The notes under the pieces were generated by a model. The model worked only from the letters and a program-made list of their open reading frames with translations. It searched no databases and was not told the origin of the DNA. The translations under genes were made by a program, and so were the position numbers. Below, one piece after another: positions 10,649 to 22,174 of a DNA stretch of 64,000 nt. The first letter of the stretch is position 1. Each line of letters starts with the position of its first letter. The DNA lies in assembly GCA_928212115.1 (NCBI GenBank), contig CAKMRJ010005523.1, forward strand, positions 147,341,941 through 147,405,940, read 5' to 3'. This DNA is from Lactuca virosa. Lineage: Eukaryota > Streptophyta > Magnoliopsida > Asterales > Asteraceae.

Positions 10649-11289
10649 TGGTCCGAAGTGCTCTGAGATGCGTCGGGTGGTGGGGCTGATGATGTGGATG
10701 CGCCCTAAAGACGCACCACCTGTCGTTCTGTGGCTCGTAGTCGATCCTCCCAAATCGCTTGACGTACATGAAAGTTATGGATTACTTCTTGAGTTTCTCG
10801 TTCCGCCCGGGCCACTGCGGCTCACATCTGATTCAGTTGCTCGGCCGTGTCCTGGGCTAGGTCGCCAGTGTTCCGTAACCGTCTCACCATGACAGGAAGT
10901 GCTCGGTCAGCCGGTCCTCCCTCCCTCAAGTCATAGAACTGGCGAGCCATGCCAAACGGAGGTCGCTATCCCTATTGTCTGCTCCATCTCCAAATGTCGA
11001 TACCCCAGGGAGGGGTAGGGTCGTTAGGGCCCATTCGGTAAGCTGGCACCCTTACTGGGTATGGGGGGTTGATGACTACAGACTCAGTGTCCGAATCATC
11101 GCTGCTGTCGCCACCTAACTCTTCCTCTTCCATGTCCGCCACAGGTTCTGCAGGTCCCTCTTCGATTTCCTCTTCCGGTTCCTCTTCTTCCATGGGATCC
11201 TCTTTAGGTTCCTCGTCGGATTCCTCTAGCCATCCGTTATTCCCCTGATTGGGGAAATGCGGATCTCCAGGAAGATGGAACCCAGCCAT
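10649..11289 (-). pseudogene. Element A N-terminal acidic and coiled-coil ORF
   Basis: The frame begins MAGFHLPGDPHFPNQGNNGW at 11289 and runs into a strongly acidic Glu/Asp tract (about residues 22-70). It then reads INPPYPVRVPAYRMGP and stops at 10972. Past two stops the minus strand still reads protein-like (PPFGMARQFYDLREGG, then an Arg/Glu-rich, probably coiled-coil stretch to about 10650). I take this as the N-terminal part of gag, or a separate first ORF, of this family. I do not know its function. The acidic tract is conserved in the second copy at 36961-37110. Confidence 0.6.
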
Positions 11290-11704
11290 ACTGTCTGCAA
11301 AGGGGGGGGGGGTATATCAATAAACTATTATTAATCCTAAAATATTTTTAGTTTTTATAAAAATTGGGTTGATGCTCTCCTCTTTTTTAACAAGGGGGTA
11401 TGCCTTTGGGTTACTGACCATCGTGATTGCCCCAGGGCATGTGATAGTTGTATTCTGAAGAAATATAGTTGATCAGGCTACATTCATCCCTAATACAACT
11501 GTGAACAGTCCTGGCTTAACCGAGATGTCAGGATTTTTCCCGATGCCTTATTTGAATTGTTATTATGTTTATTTTTCTAAGTCGCACAAGTAAGAGTGTT
11601 TATTATTATGTTTTATTTGTTTTGTTCAGAGTTATTTAGTCCCTCTTTGGGTTTATAGTTGCATATCAATGTGTCGTTAGATATGCCAGTTCACTATAAA
11701 CAGA
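11290..11704 (-). other. Leader of element A, with a C-tract splice-acceptor-like end
   Basis: Untranslated stretch between the primer binding site and the first ATG. On the minus strand it ends with about eleven C residues, then TTTGCAG five bases before the ATG at 11289, which resembles a 3' splice site. No protein-like frame is seen. Confidence 0.5.
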
Positions 11705-11716
11705 GCTCTGATACCA
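11705..11716 (-). other. Primer binding site of A (tRNA-iMet)
   Basis: On the minus strand TGGTATCAGAGC lies three bases past the LTR end. It is complementary to the 3' end of plant initiator methionine tRNA, the usual primer for these elements. Confidence 0.93.
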
Positions 11717-11719
11717 ACC

Positions 11720-14700
11720 TGTCACACCCCCGAACCAGACGGCGGAAACGTCTGAGGGCTCGTGTAACTTAAATTGAAATATCATCACAATGAATATACA
11801 TGAAACATAACATAAACATCCGCATGCATTAATACATTACAACCGTCATTGTTCACATCCAGTACATTGTTTACATTACATAATCCATAGTATAAATTGT
11901 TTGAGAATCACAAAACATAACATCCTAACACACTTGGCAATTTTCTTCAGCTTATCTGTTACCTGAGAATACAAGTTATTTTGAAAACGTCAACATATAT
12001 AATGTTGGTGAGTTCATAAGCAGGTTTGATTTGAAAATGTTTTGTATAGTTTGTAAAACCTAGAAAATCCGATATTTTCTGAACGGCAATTGTTTATACA
12101 AAAGGTGTGATGATCCATAAGTATATGCGTGAATGATTTCAAAACGTGTATAGATGAGAAGTTTTGCATTATAGTTATTGAGAGTACAAGTGAATAATGT
12201 TGGTTTCCCCGGAAAACCCGATGTTTTCCGATAAAGTAGTATGATCGTTTTGTATTATTGTATCGTCACTACGAATGAATATGATTTCCCATGATTACTT
12301 AGATGGTATTGGATCTCTATGTGAGTCGTTATAACCATGCATGATAATGGCTAGTTCGTCTGTCTGGACATTCTAGCGAACGCCGGAATTGATCTTAAGA
12401 TTTTGTCACCCTAGACTGGCCGAGTCTAACTGTAGCGAACAGCTTAGGTGTGGGGGAGTCACCCCCGTATAGATCTATACACAAACTCTCGCTCTCCCTC
12501 CAGGAGACTTTGATTATAACTACAGACTACGACCGACACTTATTGGTGTCGTCCGTTATTACTCACTTAATCCAAATGAATTTGAATAACCTTGATTAAC
12601 TACCTGATTTTTGTTTACTTGAATAAAAGGTAAGCCTAACAGACGAAGAGAAGAGGACTACGGGGCCCTACTAATCACGTATGTTATTTTAAGGCTGTCG
12701 AGTATACGAAGGACGTGTTAGCCCATTACGCATATGATTTATTTGGACCTTACTAGCAATGCCAATGGGCCACTGAGGCCCAATAGCATGTAAAAGCCAT
12801 TGAGGGTCCCTTAGGCATGTAATTGGGTCACAGGAGGCCCAATAAACATGTATTATTTATGTTAGGCCCAAAAGTCATGTTAATGGGTCACAAAGGCCCA
12901 AAAACATGATTAGAATTATTCAAGCCCAACAATTAGAATGTTTACTTGTTTTGTATAGTATTAGTGTTGCGAAGTTGTTTAATCGAAATGTCGTGAAAAT
13001 CACCAAATTGTTTTATAACGATTCATAGATTTATAAAAAGATATATTTTTCTATTTAAACCCATAAGTTATAAAATTTGGTATATTTTGACCCAATTATT
13101 TTAATCTTAACATAATTGACCAAAAACATTAATTGACCAATTCAGCCCCCTTATTTTGGTAAAGTTGGCAATTTTAGTCCTTTTTATGAAAAATGACATA
13201 TTAGGTTCTTGAACTATTTTTCTTGACATTTTTGACCCAAACTCTTATTTAAATAATGTTTTAAGCCCGAAAATTTAATTTTGGATAGTTTCAGCCCCTT
13301 AGTTAAAGGATTTGAATTTAAATCCACACTTTTCGCAATTTTTACAATTTTGACCCAAAATCCAAAATCTTTGCATTTTTAGTCCCTTTTGATAAATAAG
13401 GCCATTTTATTCCCTGAAATAGGTTCATTTACGTTTATAGCCCCTGTTTTGAGAAAACTTTCCATTTCAGCCCCCTTAAATTTGATTTTTCGCATATTTG
13501 GGCGTAAATAGCCGAAAGGCCCAAATTTTAGCCCATTAGGCTAAAATTTAAGTTTTTAGTCCTTAAAAAAAGCATAATATTTATAAGAACTCTTATTTTA
13601 GCTACTTTGACCTTTTGGTCCTTATAAAAACCGTGAATGACATATTTTTCCCCATCTTTTGTTTATTTATCAAAAAAAAAAATAGTCCAATAACAAATTT
13701 TATGTTGTAGTATACTTATTATAAACCTTGTATGGTAGTTTATCCTGACATGTTAAGTGAAATGTATCCTAAATCACATATTCTTCCTCCTTGAACTATA
13801 GATCTCGAAATATCTTTCATTTTTAGCACATATTTACCACATAAACACAAGAAATCACACATAACATACAAATACACATGGATCTACACATTTTACTTGT
13901 ATTCTCCCCCATAAATCATTTGAAAACCGAAAATGGAGGGGTATGAACTCACCTTTGCTTGTTGTTGTCGGTTTTGAATAAAAAATAGAAGAGATTGATG
14001 AGATTCTCGGCCCTAACAACTTCTTGAAGAGGCCTTCGAATTTGAAGAGTTCTAGGGAGTATGATCAAGAATTTAAGGTGGTAAGAAGAGTGATTAAGTT
14101 GTAGAAAGAAAGTATGTTGTCAAGATCTTACCACAAGTATGTATCTTGGAGTGATTCTTGGATGAAAACCTTCTTGAAATGCCCTTAATCTCAAAAATTT
14201 TGAAGGAGGAATGAAGGTGTTCTTGAGAGGATTTGGAAGTGAATTAAGTGTGTGTGTGTGTGTGTGTTTGGTGATCCTCGGCCGAGAGTAGAAGAAGAGA
14301 GGGGAGAAAGAGTGGTGAATGACTAGCTTGGATACATGGGGGATTTTGCATGGATGTATGATGGACAAAATGGAGGTGGCACTCCAAAGTCAACCCTTCC
14401 CCTTTAATTCTCTCTTTTTTTTTGTTTCCTACTTGGGCCGATAGAGAGAGAGAGAGAGAAGGAAGAGAATGGCTTGGGCCTTTTGTGCTTGAGTCCATAA
14501 TATGAGGCCCAATTTGATGATTTTTGGCCCATTGGGCCTTTAGAGTAGTTCACGGCCCAATTTAGCATAAAGGAATGGATTTGAGTTTATTAAAGCTATT
14601 TGGATTTGTTATGGCCCAATAAGGCCCATTAAGGATAAACTAGTCCATTTTAGGCTTATAAGGCCCAAAAAGGTTAAGTCTCATGAGAGTGGTCCAATGA

Positions 14701-14965
14701 GAGCCCATTGAAGATTTCTAAGCCCAAAATAGTCAAATTAGAAGTTTATTGGCCCATTAGGCCCAATAAGGAAATCCTAGTCCATAATGGACTTAAACCG
14801 GGATTTCTAGGGTTTCCAACTTTTTGTTGACTACTTGAGTGTTTGTATAGAGTGTTTGATGGAATTTTATTGTCATTGAATAAGCATCATATATGCCTTC
14901 AAGTTTTAGTTACAATGTTATCCTTGTTAATTGTTTACAACGCATCAGAATTCCTAGTTGTGACA
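11720..14965 (-). mobile_element. Element A 5' LTR, complete
   Basis: The 3246-bp LTR runs from TGTCACACCCCC (11720) to TTGTGACA (14965) and is followed by GCTGA of the host element. Its right half repeats at 1-1634. It contains a hairpin GGGGG-AGTCA-CCCCC (12452-12466) beside the palindrome GTATAGATCTATAC (12467-12480). A second hairpin, CGACAC..GTGTCG, lies near 12530-12550. There are also GT and GA microsatellites (14247-14267, 14444-14459). No coding capacity is seen. Confidence 0.95.
14487..14800. promoter_or_regulatory. Cluster of GGCCCA/TGGGCC motifs in LTR A
   Basis: At least eight GGCCCA and several TGGGCC copies lie in about 300 bp, often as GGCCCAAT or GGCCCATT. TGGGCC/T is the plant site II promoter motif bound by TCP factors. 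The cluster starts about 165 bp inside the sense-strand beginning of the LTR, a position that fits U3. A smaller cluster lies at 12770-12900. Promoter function is inference. Confidence 0.5.
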
Positions 14966-15745
14966 GCTGAAATTACCTTGTCCATAACAACACGTAGTTG
15001 TGATAAAAATGGAGTAGAAAAATATTTGTTCAATAAGAAATATGTTTCTCTTATTGAAGACCCAAATGATCTTCGTGCTCTTAAGTTTGTTGAAGTTCTT
15101 GACAATGGAGTTTAATGTGATGTTCTTGATGTTCAAGAAAAAGGAGTTCAAGTTGATTCTCATGATGAAAAAGTTTTTTGCTCGATTTGAGTTCAAACCG
15201 ATGATATTTTGTGTTCTTATGATTCGTTTGAAGGAATGATTTCTTATCGGAAGCCGGTGATCCAAAAAATTCACAAGTATCAACCTCCAAAAGATTTGAT
15301 TCAAACTCAAAAAGTTGAAGTTGTGGAAAGTGGGTTTGTTAATGAAATCAAGTCTTCAAGATGCAAAAAGATGAGAAAGAAAAAGAATAAGAAGATCAAT
15401 CGCAAAAACAAGCGGGTTTACTCACAAAAATCATCAAATGTTGTGAAGTCGAAATCCGTGAAGCAAATTTGGGTTCCAAAGCAACAATCTCCAAATGTTG
15501 CATTGAATTTGAAGTCAAAACCCAAATGTGTTGGTGGTTCTTTTGAAGATGTTCTTGGATCGTTGAAGAACACGAAGAACGAGTTGTACATCTCGCATAA
15601 TGGGTGGTACAATGTTCAAATTGGAGATTTTCTCATTCCAACAAAAGAACCAAGATCTTCAAAATTTGATTCGTTTGTTGCAAATGGAACTCGATTCGTC
15701 AAAAAGGTATCACAAATTCTCAAATGGATTCCAAAACATCCATGA
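14966..15745 (+). pseudogene. Element D: degraded basic ORF, family not recognised
   Basis: One plus-strand frame reads through 14966-15745 with only two stops (TAA at 15113-15115, TGA near 15187). The protein is lysine-rich in the middle (KKMRKKKNKKINRKNKR), followed by KQIWVPKQQS. It ends GTRFVKKVSQILKWIPKHP. IWVPK-like motifs occur in the gag-protease spacer of some plant Ty1/copia elements, but no zinc knuckle or protease follows here. The left part was cut off by insertion of element A. The orientation agrees with the purine tracts and LTR further right. I cannot name the product. Confidence 0.55.
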
Positions 15746-17456
15746 TTTCGATTCGTGTTTTTCGTTTTTCAATTTTTGATCGATTTGCCTCATTGGATCA
15801 AATCCGTTTCAACCCCATTGGTTGATCCAATTATTTTTGTTTAGATCAAAATTCTAAAAAAACAAAATCATATTTCCATTTTTTTCTTTTCAAAATTCAC
15901 TGTTCATCCACATTAGAATTGAGTCCAAAAGAAATTCGTTTATAGTTCATATCATTCTTGAGCCCACATCAAAATTTTGAATGTCACTGTTCATTGATCG
16001 ACTTTCGTGAGCCTAATCAATTCTTTTTATGATCCCATAGAATCGTTTTTAAGCCCAAATGTGACTGGATCAAAATCGAAATCGGATATGAAGTATTTCC
16101 TTTGTTCAGTCTCATACGCTTCAAGTACTTGTACATTCTTATGCTCTTGACTGTGTTCCTTACGAACCGATGATGATAGATAGTTGCCATTCACATCGGA
16201 TGTTCTTGGGATCAATTTCGATTTTGACTGTTGGGTTATTGAAATCGAAATCGAAATCAAAGTTGAATGTTGTATTTTGGTTTTGATTTGAGTCGATTGA
16301 AGCCTAAATCTTTGATTTACGTTTGATGTTTGAAAGTCAAATGAGTTTCCGAAAGTCAAAATTGAAATCATTTTTTAATCAAAATTGATTTTAATGTTCA
16401 ATGGAAGGCTTGAGTTGAGGTTTGGAGTCGATGGCATAAGAACGACTTTGAAATTGTGTTGATGTCGATTTTGGAGTCAATGTTCGAAAGTTTGAGTATC
16501 GATTAATGTTTGGGTTGGTCGACAACGAAGACTGTGTTGATGTTTGATTGGGAAGATATTATAACGAAGGCTATGATGATGTTCTATTTTGTATCCTGGA
16601 AATCGACTTGGGTAATTTTGATTTCGATGGGAGTTTAGATATCGATTTCTGATCTGGTGTCGAACGAATCAATGGTCTGTTTGATTGATATTGGGAACGT
16701 CATGATATGGGGTCGAAGATTTCGAAGCGATCGGTGTCAAGGGTCGAATGTGAGAATGATCGTTGGCTGGTAATTTGTAAAAACGAAATGTTGATGAACT
16801 GGAAATGAATAGGTTTTGGGTTAGTACCAACAAGGGAAGCTTGTGTTAAAATTATTCGATGATTTGGGGATGAATAAACATCGATCTGGCTAACAAATTG
16901 GGAAGGTTTTTGAGAAGTCGACTGAGATGTGAAATCGAATGGGTTTGATAATGTTAGTATTTGAAATCGATGACCTGTAGAATGAAACGTGATTGGATTT
17001 TTGTCATTTGATAGCGTAAACTTGTAGAACGAAGGCTTGATGTCAAATTTGTTGTGGTTTGCTAGTGATTGGAAGATTCGATTGTTTGACAATGAATGCT
17101 TAGTTGATTCGATTTTGATTTTTGAGTCCTTGTCATGAAAACGAAGGTTTTGGTGTTAATAACGAAGGCTTGCCGATTGATGTCGATAATTGAAGATTTT
17201 ATAGTGAAGGATTCGTTAGCAACGAGTTGAAGTGATTGTTGACGAAATCTGCTAAATTTGGAGTTGGGAAGGACAAATTGATGATCTTAAGTGATGCATT
17301 AATTCATTGTTTGTAGATGTGTTGGTGACCGGAATTAGCGAAGGGTTTTGGTCGCTGCCTTTAACGAATTGAAGAAAATATAAAAGTTTCGTTAAAATGG
17401 TGCTGCTGATTTCGTGACTAACATAACGTAACAACAGTGAAGAAGAAGATACAAAA

Positions 17457-17827
17457 GTTTCGAATTTAGTCCTTTAAAGTTCAATAGTTTGACAATTTGT
17501 ACACGCTTCGAAATATGGGGTAATTTTCGACAGCTTGGAAGAAATAAGGAAGAATTTTCGAAATTAACACCTGCATTTTCGAAAGTTTGACAGTTTATAC
17601 CCACATTCGAAAATGGACTAGTTTTCGACAATTTGGATGTGAAGAATGCAGAAGTTTCGAAATGAGTCCCTGAAGTTTCGAAAAGTTGGCAGCAAATACC
17701 CAACTTCGAAATTGGACTAATTTTCTGAGAAATTGAAGAATGTTCATTTCTGGTCCCTGCAGTTTGTGCGAATTTACGCTTTATGCCCAGTTTCGCAAAT
17801 GGGATAGAGTTTCGCATGTTTGGTTGT
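17457..17827. repeat. Degenerate tandem repeats of 85-100 bp in D
   Basis: Four diverged units each contain a TTTCGAA-type start, AGTCCCT or its variants, AAGTTTCGA, a TTGACAG/TTGGCAG word, TATACCCA and TTCGAAAATGGACTA. The period is roughly 85-100 bp and identity is low. Confidence 0.55.
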
Positions 17828-18001
17828 TTTTAGAGCAACGGGTCCATGCAGAATTCAGAAAGTGACGATTTTTACCTGGATTTTGGAAAATCTTGCAACT
17901 CTCACCCAAAAGTAAAAAAATTTCATGAATTTGGAAATTTTTTGAGGCTTTTTCGTGATTCTTTTTCCGTGAAAGATTTTTGGTGATTCATTTTTGGTAC
18001 A

Positions 18002-18006
18002 CATCA
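18002..18006. repeat. Target site duplication CATCA, left copy (element B)
   Basis: CATCA precedes TGTAACACCC and recurs at 26471-26475 after GGGGCGTTACA. Confidence 0.93.
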
Positions 18007-18245
18007 TGTAACACCCATAAAATTTGAGCCAATTAAAAATTTTTGAATCATTTAAAACCATCAGAGTTCCCAGAAATCATATTCATCAATCGAGGAAGTG
18101 TACGGTCACGCCTTCGCCTTCCCGCGGTCATCCGCTGCACCTGAAACAATAATCGATAAATGTAAGCTTGAAGGCTTAGTGAGTTACCCCCAAATTACCC
18201 ATACACATAACAATGCACATATAATTACAAACAACATACTATAGG

Positions 18246-18705
18246 TCCAATCATCCGTCGGGATGGAATACCCCAGGTCTCTCAACCATCGGGTTGAAAT
18301 GCCAACATACTATGGGTCTAATCAACCAGCGGGTTGGAATACCCCAGGCCCCTCAACCATCGGGATGGAATGCAACGTACTACGAGTCCAATCATTCTTG
18401 GGATGGAATACTCTCGGCCCACAACCATCGGGTTGGAATGCCCACACACTACACACATAGCATAGATACTATGGGTGCAATCATCCGTCGGGATGGAATA
18501 CCCCAGGCCCCTCAACCATCGGGTTGGAATGCCAACATACTAGAGTCCAATCATCCTCGGGATGGAATACTCTCGGCCCAAAACCATCGGGTTGGAATGC
18601 CCACAACAAATCAAACATGTGCACGTATCTCAGATAATCATGTAACAGACTATAAAGATAACATACTAGGGTCCTATCATCCTCGGGATGGAATACCCTC
18701 AACTA
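18246..18705. repeat. Array of short hairpins with GGAATRCC in LTR B
   Basis: About eleven units, each with a small dyad followed by GAATACC or GAATGCC. Stems alternate between CATCC-n3/4-GGATG (18252-18265) and CAACC-n4-GGTTG (18283-18296, 18323-18336, 18422-18435). Spacing is roughly 30-40 bp. The middle base pair flips from T-A to A-T between types, so the dyad is kept while the sequence changes. Homologous arrays lie at 24483-24935, 44041-44500 and 50275-50730. Confidence 0.85.
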
Positions 18706-19189
18706 CCAGTCAATCATGTGCACACATAACAGGTAATATCCTACCAGCATACAGACAGTCAGACCAACTATAGGTCTCTAAGCATAATCACATCCTCTCT
18801 ACCAGGATACCGATCTATCATACCATACCAACATATAACCATCCTGTCTACCAGAATACCGACCTAACACATCATACCAACATACGACCATCCTGTCTAC
18901 CAGGATACCGATCTAACATACCATAACAATATCAATTCCAAATACAAATCAAAGGGCATGCCTTGGTGCCTTAGACCCTTGAGTACAGTGAGGATAACTC
19001 ACCTCGCAACTGTCGATTCGAAAGATAAGCTCAACCTCTCGGATCACCAACACAAACTCCACCACCTATAGTTACCATCAAACCATGTTCATAAATTTCC
19101 AATTTCCCAAAATACCCCAAGAGTCTAATAGTCACCCTCGGTCAAAGTCAAAGTCAACTATCAAGGTCAACAGCCCATGTTGACCTCAA

Positions 19190-20190
19190 CTCGTCAAGTA
19201 CCCTCAGATACTCGTCGAGTTCCTGGCATGACTCGCCAACTCGCCGAGTCACCTGAGTGACTCGTCGAGTTCCTAGTGTCAGTGGCCGTAACTCCTTGGC
19301 CAACTCGCCGAGTTTTCGCTTTACATTTCGCCGCGTTCATACGTGTCCAAAGGTTGGGAAAACCTTATCCGACTCGCCGAGTCACTCGACTGACTCGCCG
19401 AGCTCACGAAAACCTTCATCGGACTCACCGAGTTGTTCATCCAACTCGTCGAGTACATGACTATCTTCATATGACTTGCCGAGTCCCTTCAACCCTTCAA
19501 CCATACAGATGCTTTTTAAGTCATGCAAAGGCTCCATATTGCAGATCTAAGCTCCTAGGGCATGATTATCACGTAAAGTTGCAACCTTTACATGCATGCA
19601 AGGCTCTATAGGCTTAGAATGTCAATCCCAAGCTTACAATTTGGTTTATCTTCAACATGGAGGGTTCATGCTTGCTAAAGCTGGAGACTTTATGGCTCTA
19701 GAGTCCAAGATGAGCTCAGATCTGAAGTTGCGACTTCAGATCCTAGCCCATACCCGAAATTGGTTATCACCCATGCTATAAAAGCCCTAATCTTCAACAT
19801 TAAGAGATCTAGGAAGAACAAGGTCAAGGTAACAACTTGTTACCTTCAAATGATGCTAAACTGAGGTAGACTTCAGATCCCCAAATGTTCTTGCCTCCAA
19901 CTTCTTGATCTTCAAACTTCTAGAAAAAAAATCTTCTTTCCAAGCTTGAAATTCACACTAATATGGAGCACACACACGAATTAGGGTTTCTGGACTCTCA
20001 AGAGGCAGTAAAGGGAGGCTAAGGGAAAATGATCCTTTAAATTGGGTGCAAAACCCTGGAAATTAGGGTTTCATCCTCCAGCTCCTACTCACCGAGTCCC
20101 TTCTTGGATCGGCGAGTAGGTCACTTAAGTGCGCGGCCTAACCCGCTGCTACTCAACACGTCAGGCCACTAACTCGTCGAGTAGACCTTA
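19190..20190. repeat. Dispersed palindrome ACTCG(C/T)CGAGT in LTR B
   Basis: Seven intact copies occur at 19210, 19239, 19260, 19303, 19372, 19444 and 20172, with at least six degenerate ones. Several degenerate copies differ by CG to CA or TG. The motif is a near-perfect 11-bp palindrome with two CpG sites. The right LTR has a comparable set. Confidence 0.9.
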
Positions 20191-20243
20191 AAACCATGAG
20201 AATTTCTAACTATAAATTGATACTCGGGAATCGGGGCGTTACA

Positions 20244-20259
20244 ATTCTCCCCCACTTAA
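20244..20259 (-). other. Polypurine tract of element B
   Basis: On the minus strand AAGTGGGGGAGAAT directly precedes the LTR start at 20243. Confidence 0.9.
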
Positions 20260-20260
20260 A

Positions 20261-20650
20261 CTAGACTTCATCCTCGAAGTCTGCTGTGGTGAACCACCTT
20301 GGATAGTGCTCCCGCATCCCTGCCTCTGGCTCCCACGTCCATTCGGATCCCCTCTGATGCTCTCATTGTACCTTCACCACAGGTATCTCCTTGTTCCGTT
20401 GAATCTTCACCTTCCTCTCTAGTATGGCCACGGGCCTCTCGACATAGTTCAGGCGCTCCTCGACCTGTATGTCATCCAATGATACCACCACCTCCTGGTC
20501 CATAACGCACTTTCGCAACTGCGAATCGTGGAAAGTGCTGTGAATCCGACTAAGCTCCTCCAGAAGCTCCAGCTTATATGCCACTTCGCCAACCTGACAA
20601 AATCCTGATGATCCAAAGTACCGGATACCCAACTTTCCCTTTTTCTTGAA
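20261..20650 (-). pseudogene. Element B pol remnant: integrase C-terminus and chromodomain
   Basis: Minus-strand reading shows the region after the integrase GPY/F motif (KVAYKLELLEEL-like, HSTFHDSQLRKC, LDDIQVEERLNYVE, PVAILERK). A TGA stop follows near 20363, then a chromodomain-like end (SEWTWEPEAGMREHYP) to the TAG at 20261-20263. It is the only part of pol left. A TCTTGTCAG acceptor-like sequence lies just upstream (about 20670). Confidence 0.85.
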
Positions 20651-22168
20651 GAGAACCCATTTCTGCTGACAAGATAATGCGTCCTTCAGCTCCTAGAATA
20701 TCATACATAATCAATCCACTAATAACCATGAACACTCTTTCCTGGGCCAATCAGCCTCGACTGGAATACCAGGCATGCCTACGACGGGTCCGGTCATCCC
20801 TAAGATGGAATACCCTCGTATCACACATATGTTTGGCCCAATCAACCCTCGGGTTGGAATACCAAACATGTCAGGTCCAGTCAATCGTAGGGTCCGATCA
20901 TCCCTAGGATGGAATACCCTAGATTGGAATACCACTGAATACATAACCCGGGTCTAAACTCATAACTTGAGATCCAAGGATCTATCCTTACGTCTCATCC
21001 AAAATCCTCTGATTTGTCACAACCGAGTGCAACTCCCCCGAATCTCACAACACATCCAATCCGAGTGCGCTCCTACCAGAGACATAACCAACACAATCCC
21101 TACGCCCACAACCTATGACTGGAATACCCTTACTCAGTCGTCAGCATAGGTTTTGATTACTCTGAGCCCACAACATGAGTCTGGTATGCCCTCTCCGGCC
21201 CTCAGCTCATGACTGGAATGCCCCCGATAACCTATCGACATCGCTGTCATCGCTACGGATGTCCAACTCTCCATCCTGGAGGTACTCACCTCCGCTATTT
21301 CCCAAGAAGGCCTAATCAATGTCCTTCACAACACCAACAAGTGTCACAATGCTGAACCTCACCCTACACTATCCACTTGCAGAACAAGTTGCTACCCCGT
21401 AACACACATATAAACTCAGAACCTAATCATGAAACTAACGAAACCCATACAAAATCTTCAGCATACTCCATCAGCATGTTCAATACTTGGGGCATATCTA
21501 CTGATTGCTATAGCATAACAGCATACTCAATACCCACACATAGATCTACAAACACATATAGAGTCTTCAGCATGACTGGACCGCCCCTACCTGGCCTTCA
21601 GCCTATCTGGCCCACTCCCCGAACCTACAGCATGTCTGGTCCGTCCTGACTGGGCCTACAACATGTCTGGACCGTTCTCTGGGCCTCCGGCCTGACTGGT
21701 CCGCCTCGCAGGGCCCTTAGTCTATCCGGACCGCCCTGGGTCTGTTGACCAAAATCCTGAACCCGTCCTGGTGCCCCTCCCTAGATAGCCCGTTCTCCCC
21801 CACTTAGAGCACTAACCACTACCCGTTGATGGAGAACCAATACACGACTTAACCGTCCCAACCGAGTATTACCATTCTAAACTTTAGAGGGGTTAACCCA
21901 CGCAAGACAATCCTCCTGATACGAAGTAACAAACCTCAAGAAAATCTGAATTCCCGCTGATGATCTCTGAATTTATGGATTACAATTGCTCGTCCTAGAC
22001 TGGCGATTCTCTATCCTAACTCCTCATCCTCGAATGCATCTTAGGATCCTAACTATTTACAATCCCCTGAAAATAATTTATCCCTAACATCTCCTATGTC
22101 CTAATAATTCATGCAGAAAGAAAATGAAAGCTCGTAATACGATTATAAACAAATAGACAGGAGAAAAG
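20651..22168 (-). other. Element B non-coding filler in place of pol
   Basis: About 1.5 kb with no protein-like frame. The part near 20745-21220 has about eight further GGAATACC/GGAATGCC units with dyads like those in the LTR (CAACC-CTCG-GGTTG at 20843-20856). Near 21570-21740 the words CATGTCTGGACCG and GGGCCT recur every 35-45 bp. It begins, in sense order, at a GTATGT splice-donor-like site. Confidence 0.7.
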
Positions 22169-22174
22169 ACATAC
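22169..22174 (-). other. Candidate splice donor GTATGT at the end of gag B
   Basis: On the minus strand the codons for VPDVAT and one G are followed by GTATGTCTTTTC. Element F has GTATGT at the identical codon. Unspliced reading stops after about a dozen codons. No protease acceptor exists in B; the nearest acceptor-like site in sense order is near 20670. Confidence 0.5.

Larger units (their letters stand above)
15746..18006 (+). other. Element D long non-coding 3' region
   Basis: About 2.3 kb rich in short TTTGA, TCGAT and GAAATCGA words, with no protein-like frame on either strand. The minus-strand frames (for example 16027-16371) are low-complexity Ser/Ile/Gln and look non-coding. It ends at the TSD CATCA (18002-18006) where element B entered. 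Confidence 0.6.
18007..20243 (-). mobile_element. Element B 3' LTR
   Basis: 2237 bp from TGTAACACCC to GCGTTACA. It pairs with 24203-26470. It lacks about 38 bp present near the start of the other LTR and carries an extra segment around 19312. It contains the hairpin array and the ACTCG(C/T)CGAGT palindromes. Confidence 0.95.

Noticed and set aside
11302..11312. Homopolymer G run as a G-quadruplex element
   Set aside because: A single run without neighbouring G-tracts. On the sense strand it reads better as the pyrimidine tract of a splice acceptor.
14966..15745. Host gene exon beside element A
   Set aside because: Orientation and position match purine tracts and an LTR 3 kb downstream (after removing B), the composition is basic and retroelement-like, and no splice-defined gene structure is visible.
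16027..17092. Minus-strand frames of 110-130 codons in D
   Set aside because: Low-complexity Ser/Ile/Gln/Lys content, no motif, and the plus strand is the sense strand of D.
18246..18705. CRISPR-like regular repeats
   Set aside because: Units are diverged, spacers are not unique sequences of constant size, the array repeats in both LTRs, and the genome is a plant.
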